Assembly (NCBI GenBank): GCA_905221615.1
Contig: CAJNDT010003212.1
Span: 472,001-536,000, forward strand
Length of the DNA stretch: 64,000 bases
DNA from: Symbiodinium sp. CCMP2592
Lineage: Eukaryota; Sar; Dinophyceae; Suessiales; Symbiodiniaceae
Direction: 5' to 3'
Shown: positions 57,610 to 64,000 of the stretch, piece by piece
How the letters are laid out: each line of letters starts with the position of its first letter
Numbering within the stretch: position 1 is the stretch's first letter
Notes under the pieces: generated by a model
The model's database searches: none
What the model saw: only the letters and a program-made list of their open reading frames with translations
What the model was told of the DNA's origin: nothing
Program-made: the position numbers and the translations under genes

Positions 57610-59197
57610 CGCGCGGTGTGCATTAGCTTGCCCCGGTCTTTGCGTGCTGTGCGCCCAGCTTGGGAGTGGGCCATGGGTGGATGAACGGGGATGTTCCCTT
57701 GGGCAGGCCTCTGTGCTTTCCTTGATTCAACCTTTTGCTTGTGGCATAACTGGCTGGAGCCACGACAGATTGCACCATTGCACCGGTGCGAGTGTGCCAA
57801 GGCCACGTCCGCATGATGTTTGCAAAGCAACTGGCTGTCTTTGTAAGTTAGGAGCACCTCGGCGAGCACTCTGTCAGCTAGCTCGATTATGGGTGGTTCC
57901 GGAGGCGCAGCTCAGCAGAGGCACTGGTCTCCGAGGAGATTCCACGCATTCGGTCCTTCTGCTCCTGCCACTTTGAAGTGATGAGGCGTTGGTTGACAGA
58001 TAGAGCAGGCTGGGGAGCAGGAACGCGCCGATCGAGCAGATGCGTCGGAGGATCAGGTTCGAGTTGAAGATGGCGTACCTCTCCAAAGTGCTCCCACCGA
58101 ATCCAGCCGTGTGTGCAATCGTTCGCCAGAATGTCTGCGAGAGTTTGCAAGACGTAATCCGCGCAGAACTCCTGTTGAGGTTCACGCAGCTTCCGAGAGC
58201 GGCACCTTTGGGTGTGCGGAAGCGTGGGGACTGCCTTCTTGCAGTGGTCAAGGGTGCTGGAGCGGTCGTAAGTTGTTCTGAGTTCTGCACAAAGTGCCCA
58301 GGCACTGTCAGTCTTGCTGCTGCTACGTTGCCATGATTTCGGTCGCCTACTCTTTTGATTGATCGGCAGTTCATGTCTTCGCAGTTTGGTGATGCCACCG
58401 ACTGTGTTTTGCACACTGCCCGGTGTGCTAACGACATGTCAACATGCGGGGAACTGTTGTGGGGCTGCCGCTCGTGTTCCCCTGTTTGACGAAGGCTAGG
58501 AGCAACGTGTGCGATTGTTCCTCCATGACCATTCCACTCCTGCCCAGCCCTTGAAGCCAACAGGTTTGTGGGATCCATCCACTGGTCACGGTTGATGCAT
58601 TGTTGCACTGATCTTTATCACGATGCTGCATTAGCCTGCATCCACAGCGACGGCACGCGAGAAATGGGAGCCTCACATCTATGCCAAGTTGCACCGCCTG
58701 ATCTTGCTTCAACAAGTAGCTCGCAGGGCAAGCATGCCTGACTTTCTGGTGATGGGTACAAACAGCCAAGTCGCCGCCAGGCCAAGGTCAAATCCACAGT
58801 TTCTGCACTCCTGGTCGATTCATTGCGTGCGATGCGCTCTTGAATATTTCTCGGAATGACCATGTACATGGGGTTGCTACTTAAGTCTCGAGCATGTGGC
58901 GAAGCCCAGAGAGTCCTTGTCCGGGAATTCCTGCTTGGTTCTGTTTGTTCCGCCGCTCGTCGTGCAGTCTGTTTGTCTCCTTCTGGAGTGCTCTGAGTCC
59001 ATGTCTACTTTCGACAGTACAGAGGAGCAATCGGAAAGAACCTACCAGTCGTTCGCGTCTGTGGCCAGACAAATCCTCATCCCAGCAGTGCAGAACAATG
59101 CACAGAACATCACGCTCGGCTTTGTAGCATGTGGCATCGGAATGGCACATCTAAATCACAGTTTACTACAGGCTGAAGTCTGTGGTTTGTTGGTTTT

Positions 59198-59722
59198 ATG
59201 TGTTACGAGACCAATCTGCGTAGTCTCTCCTCACACCAGCAAGCACAGATAATCGGGCTTCAGGCGGCTGTGCAGGTCGCAGCAGACCATACCTGCCAGC
59301 TCTCGCCACATAGAGTACGCTCATCAATGCAGTCGTCCGGTATGCTCCTTCCCCAGGCATGGCATGCTCTAACTTGTCCCGGTCTTTGCGTGCTGTGCGC
59401 CCCACTTAGGAGTGGGCGATGGGGGGATGAAAGGGGATGTTCCCTTGGGCAGGCCTCTGTGCTTTCCTTGATTCAACCTTTTGCTTGTGGCATAGCTGGC
59501 TGGAGCCACGACAGATTGCACCATTGCACCGGTGCGAGTGTGCCAAGGCCACGTCCGCATGATGTTTGCAAAGCAACTGGCTGTCTTTGTAAGTTAGGAG
59601 CACCTCGGCGAGCACTCTGTCAGCTAGCTCGATTATGGGTGGTTCCGGAGGCGCAGCTCAGCAGAGGCACTGGTCTCCGAGGAGATTCCACGCATTCGGT
59701 CCTTCTGCTCCTGCCACTTTGA
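59198..59722 (+). CDS. Unit ORF of array C, unit 3 (174 codons)
   Basis: A + frame with CPGLCVLCAPLRSGRWGDER, LGQASVLSLIQPFACGIAGW, SVPRPRPHDVCKATG and a conserved end (GTGLRGDSTHSVLLLLPL-stop). It aligns in frame with the array A ORF at 34198-34638, and the identical stop position recurs in every unit, including diverged ones (50270, 55820). The first codon shown is the first ATG after a stop and may not be the true start. Short size, unknown fold and open opposite strand keep the confidence low. Confidence 0.35.
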   Translation: MCYETNLRSLSSHQQAQIIGLQAAVQVAADHTCQLSPHRVRSSMQSSGMLLPQAWHALTCPGLCVLCAPLRSGRWGDERGCSLGQASVLSLIQPFACGIAGWSHDRLHHCTGASVPRPRPHDVCKATGCLCKLGAPRRALCQLARLWVVPEAQLSRGTGLRGDSTHSVLLLLPL

Positions 59723-61014
59723 AGTGATGAGGCGTTGGTTGACAGATAGAGCAGGCTGGGGAGCAGGAACGCGCCGATCGAGCAGATGCGTCGGAGGATC
59801 AGGTTCGAGTTGAAGATGGCGTACCTCTCCAAAGTGCTCCCACCGAATCCAGCCGTGTGTGCAATCGTTCGCCAGAATGTCTGCGAGAGTTTGCAAGACG
59901 TAATCCGCGCAGAACTCCTGTTGAGGTTCACGCAGCTTCCGAGAGCGGCACCTTTGGGTGTGCGAAAGCTTGGGGCCTGCTTTTTTGCGGTAGGCAATGG
60001 AGCGGCTTGTTTGGAATGGTCGTAGGTTGTTCTGAGTTCTGCACGAAGTGGCCGAGAGTGCCTGGTTCTGCCACTGTCAGTCTTGTCCGGTTGCAACATT
60101 GCCATGATTTCTGTCGGCCACTGCGTTGATTGATCGTCAGTTCATGTTTTCACAGCTTGGTGATGCCACCGACTCTGTTGTGTACACCGCCCGGTGTGCC
60201 AACGACATGTGCGGTGAATTGTTGTGGGGCTGTCGCTCGTGTTCCCATGTTCGACGACGGCTTGGAGGGACGTATGCGATGGTTGTTGCATGAAAGCTCC
60301 ACTTCTGCCCAGGCCTTGAAGCCTACAGGTCTTCGGGAACTGTCTACTGGTCACGGTTGATCCAGTGCTGCACTGATCTTTATCACGATGCTGCAATTGC
60401 CCGCGTGAAGATGAGAAGACCACAACCCGCAGCGACGACTCTCGCCAACCAGGGGAGCCTCGCGTTTTTTCCAAGTTGCTGGGGAGCTGCAGCATGCGTG
60501 GATGGCCTACCGTGAAAGCACTGCTTCAAGGAGTAGCTCGCGGGGCAAGCATGCCTGACTTTCTGGTGATGGGTACAAACAGCCAAGTCGCCGCCAGGCC
60601 AAGGTCAAATCCACAGTTTCTGCACTCCTGGTCGATTCATTGTGTGCGATGCGCTCTTGAATATTTCTCGGAATGACCATGTACATGGGGTTGCTACTTA
60701 AGTCTCGAGCATGTGGCGAAGCCCAGAGAGTCCTTGTCCGGGAATTCCTGCTTGGTTCTGTTTGTTCCGCCGCTCGTCGTGCAGTCTGTTTGTCTCCTTC
60801 TGGAGTGCTCTGAGTCCATGTCTACTTTCGACAGTACAGAGGAGCAATCGGAATGAACCTACCAGTCGTTCGCGTCTGTGGCCAGACAAATCCTCATCCC
60901 AGCAGTGCAGAACAATGCACAGAACATCACGCTCGGCTTTGTAGCATGTGGCATCGGAATGGCACATCTAAATCACAGTTTACTACAGGCTGAAGTCTGT
61001 GGTTTGTTGGTTTT

Positions 61015-61539
61015 ATGTGTTACGAGACCAATCTGCGTAGTCTCTCCTCACACCAGCAAGCACAGATAATCGGGCTTCAGGCGGCTGTGCAGGTCGCAGC
61101 AGACCATACCTGCCAGCTCTCGCCACATAGAGTACGCTCATCAATGCAGTCGTCCGGTATGCTCCTTCCCCAGGCATGGCATGCTCTAACTTGTCCCGGT
61201 CTTTGCGTGCTGTGCGCCCCGCTGAGGAGTGCGCGATGGGGGGATGAAAGGGGATGTTCCCTTCGGCGGGCCTCTGTGCTTTCCTTGCTTCAGCCTTTTG
61301 CTTGTGGCATAGCTGGCTGGAGCCACGACAGATTGCACCATTGCACCGGTGCGAGTGTGCCAAGGCCACGTCCGCATGATGTTTGCAAAGCAACTGGCTG
61401 TCTTTGTAAGTTAGGAGCACCTCGGCGAGCACTCTGTCAGCTAGCTCGATTATGGGTGGTTCCGGAGGCGCAGCTCAGCAGAGGCACTGGTCTCCGAGGA
61501 GATTCCACGCATTCGGTCCTTCTGCTCCTGCCACTTTGA
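61015..61539 (+). CDS. Unit ORF of array C, unit 4 (174 codons)
   Basis: Near-identical to 59198-59722 (offset 1817 bp), differing at a few codons in the middle (RSARWGDERGCSLRRASVLS). The two intact copies are the youngest members of the family in the window. Confidence 0.35.
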   Translation: MCYETNLRSLSSHQQAQIIGLQAAVQVAADHTCQLSPHRVRSSMQSSGMLLPQAWHALTCPGLCVLCAPLRSARWGDERGCSLRRASVLSLLQPFACGIAGWSHDRLHHCTGASVPRPRPHDVCKATGCLCKLGAPRRALCQLARLWVVPEAQLSRGTGLRGDSTHSVLLLLPL

Positions 61540-62330
61540 AGTGATGAGGCGTTGGTTGACAGATAGAGCAGGCTGGGGAGCAGGAACGCGCCGATCGAGC
61601 AGATGCGTCGGAGGATCAGGTTCGAGTTGAAGATGGCGTACCTCTCCAAAGTGCTCCCACCGAATCCAGCCGTGTGTGCAATCGTTCGCCAGAATGTCTG
61701 CGAGAGTTTGCAAGACGTAATCCGCGCAGAACTCCTGTTGAGGTTCACGCAGCTTCCGAGAGCGGCACCTTTGGGTGTGCGAAAGCTTGGGGCCTGCTTT
61801 TTTGCGGTAGGCAATGGAGCGGCTTGTTTGGAATGGTCGTAGGTTGTTCTGAGTTCTGCACGAAGTGGCCGAGTGCCTGGTTCTGCCACTGTCAGTCTTG
61901 TCCGGTTGCAACATTGCCATGATTTCTGTCGGCCACTGCGTTGATTGATCGGCAGTTCATGTCTTCGCAGCTTGGTGGTGCCACCGACTCTGTTGTGTAC
62001 ACCGGCCTCTGTGCCAACGACATGTGCAGGTAACTGTTGTGGGGCTGTCGCTCGTGTTCCCATGTTCGACGACGGCTTGGAGGGACGTATGCGATGGTTG
62101 TTGCATGAAAGTTCCACTTCTGCCCAGGCCTTGAAGCCTACAGATCTTCGGGATCCGTCCACTGGCCACGGTTGATGTAGTGCTGCACTGATCTTTTATC
62201 GCGATGCTGCAATTGCCTGCATGTAGATGAGACGATCACAACCCGTAGCACGCAAACGAGCGGAGTCTTGTGAGCGTAAGCGCTCCACCTCGGCGCATCT
62301 GCAGGTGTCTTGAGCAGAGACGGAGGAGGT

Positions 62331-64000
62331 TTTGTAGGCAGCATGCCACAGTGGTAGCCTTTCGAGTCCCGAAGCAGCACCAGAGATACCACTCATCTGA
62401 CTCATCTCAGCAAAAAGTGCCGGCTAGTGCATGTTGGTTGCGCCTGGCTCGTCAAAATGCCGTAGAAGAGTAGAGTTGGGATCTCACGGCACCGCTTTGG
62501 AATTTACCCGACTCGTGCTTGTTTTCCGAGAGCCGAAGCAGCTGCCGTGCTCTTCCTTTCCAAGGGCCAGTTCTGTGTATTGCGACGTTCGCTCAAAGTC
62601 CAAGACCTTGGGGCCGCCGTCGCCGGTTTCGTTCTTCCTTTGCATCATTCTGCACCTGTTCTCGCGGGTTGGACCATGCTAAGTTGCGTACGGAGTGCGA
62701 TTGCATTTAACGTACCCTGGACCGGGTCATTGGCTCCCCGCAGCTGGCCGAAGAGTTTGTCTGGCAGGAGTGAGTCTTCGAAGCTCTTTCACAGTGCAAA
62801 CCCGTACGTTCTGATTGCTCCAGCAAAGCCTACGCCAGTGACGAGCTGCCACACCGAAGAGGCGCCGATCCTCTCCTAGGTCCTAGCGCCAGCGCTTGCT
62901 TCATGCGCGGTGCCTCGGCATTGCTCTACAGGTCGACTGATCTGTGCGTGCCCCACTCAACAGCAATACGGATCGTAGAGCCCCGCCGGCATGCTCGCGT
63001 TTCGATGCTTAGCTCACAGGTTCAGGTTGGCCTTCCGATTCGGGCGTCGTCGCTGCTGCGTTGCTGCCCGCTTCGAGAGCTCTGCAATGGCACCGGCTTC
63101 CGAGGAGGCGTCCTGCATCCGGTCCTCGTTCTGTCGCACCTTTGAAATGACGAAGCTCTAAGCCTGAGCAAAGGGAGGCAGGGACTCTGCCGTTGCAAAA
63201 TCGAGAAGTCAGGATGTGAAGGCTTGGCTGCCGAAAGGTGCAAGGGATGCGTGATCGGCTTAGATTCAACGGGTTTCACGGAGAGTTTCGGGCTCAGTTC
63301 GCCGTGTATCTGCAAAGAAGACTCGGCCGTGGGAGATTCCTTTTCCTCATTTTCCTCATGCTGCGAAGGAGCCGCATAGCCGAGGCACCTCACCCGTCGA
63401 CTTCGTGAGGCTGGCAGGCCCTGTCGCGGTCATTGTAGGTGCCAGGCACTGCGCTATTTGCGGCTTTTGCACCAGGCTTCGCAGGCGCTGCACAGCCATC
63501 GTCCTGGCGCATCCCGGTACACCTTGTCGTCACCTGTACTTGGCAGCTGCGAAGACCACACCCCAGCTGCAAATCGTCCTTGGCAATGCTTTGAGGCTTG
63601 CGGGCCCTGCCCGTCTGATCGGCTACCATGGCAGGTCCCGATTGCCGTGGCATTTACGGCTTGTGCACCAGGCGAGGAGTCGGGAGGAGTGGGCTTGACC
63701 GCAAAAGGCTGAAGGGAGGCACGAGGGGCTTGAATTCAAGAAGTTTGATTGGGAGTTTCCGGCTTGGTTCGCCGTGCCTTGTCTGGGACTTCTGCAGAGA
63801 AGACTCGGCCATCGGAGAAGAATTGTGGTCGATGCAGCGCGGCAGTAGATGCATCTCCGTCCGCGAAGTCCCTATCCGTCTGATCGCTTCGGGCTGCTAT
63901 CGTATGTCCCGTTAGCAGCGGCATTTGCGGCCTGTGCACCAGGGGTCGCCCTGCGCAGAGGACCCTGCAGTTTCAAGCAGGAGCTTGCACTCTGTTGCGG
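62331..64000 (+). repeat. Spacer module S3 (runs off the window)
   Basis: Near-identical to S2 from 51046. The EDSA-module ORF recurs at 63628-63915. The part corresponding to the 201-aa ORF (52924-53529) would lie just beyond the window end. Confidence 0.95.

Larger units (their letters stand above)
54850..62320 (+). repeat. Tandem array C: four units
   Basis: The unit landmark (GTGCTGCACTGATC or close variant) occurs at about 56370, 58599, 60362 and 62180. Units 3 and 4 (about 58.7-60.5 and 60.5-62.3 kb) are nearly identical with an offset of 1817 bp, showing a recent tandem duplication. Unit 2 contains the segment copied from, or to, array B. Confidence 0.9.

Noticed and set aside
57874-58608. 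244-codon - strand frame (and similar frames at 61437-62162, 36287-36640 and others)
   Set aside because: It lies opposite the unit ORFs whose stop position is conserved in every copy. No motif supports it, though I cannot exclude it without substitution tests.
1-64000. CRISPR array, bacterial operons, phage or plasmid genes, dinoflagellate spliced-leader relics
   Set aside because: No regularly spaced short repeats with unique spacers, no prokaryotic gene layout, and no CCATTTTGGCTCAAG-like relic upstream of the two intact genes.

Overview
The window is nuclear DNA of a eukaryotic microbe: GC-moderate, gene-poor, very rich in tandem and dispersed repeats, with no operon structure, no Shine-Dalgarno signals, and coding segments bounded by GT...AG junctions. 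A dinoflagellate or other alveolate is my best guess. The reasons are the low gene density, large intronless ORFs next to fragmented intron-bearing genes, tandem gene-like arrays and degenerate CCCTAAA-type telomere-like tracts. I found no dinoflagellate spliced-leader relic, so the assignment is tentative. Every gene I can support lies on the + strand.

Left part (1-24 kb). Two intact intronless genes are clear: a 433-aa protein with a Z-alpha-like (Z-DNA/Z-RNA binding) winged helix followed by two dsRNA-binding-like domains (5544-6845), and a secreted family GH20 beta-N-acetylhexosaminidase (about 7825-9834). Around them are short coding segments that I joined by hand into candidate spliced genes at 1.2-3.3 kb, 10.3-12.0 kb, 15.1-16.5 kb, 18.8-19.4 kb and 20.2-21.3 kb. 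None has a product I recognise. In the first of them several GT...AG introns appear to be only 20-26 nt long. A palindromic GGCTGG/CCAGCC minisatellite lies at 13.2-13.7 kb.

Middle (25-29 kb). Three copies of a ~1.26-1.32 kb unit combine trinucleotide microsatellites, a tRNA-derived SINE-like core with Pol III A and B boxes, and a CCGTGCAAATACACA minisatellite. Related inverted-repeat elements flank the array on both sides.

Right part (33.6-64 kb). This is a hierarchical repeat. About eleven copies of a ~1.75-2.2 kb unit form three arrays (33.6-41.1, 44.9-51.0 and 54.9-62.3 kb). The arrays are separated by a second module (41.1-44.9, 51.0-54.9 and 62.3 kb to the window end). Some copies are nearly identical, implying recent duplication. 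Peptides conserved between diverged copies show that both modules descend from + strand protein-coding sequence, part still open and part broken. One array copy carries a 314-bp inverted-repeat transposon with a 7-bp target duplication; the empty site is visible in the neighbouring copies.
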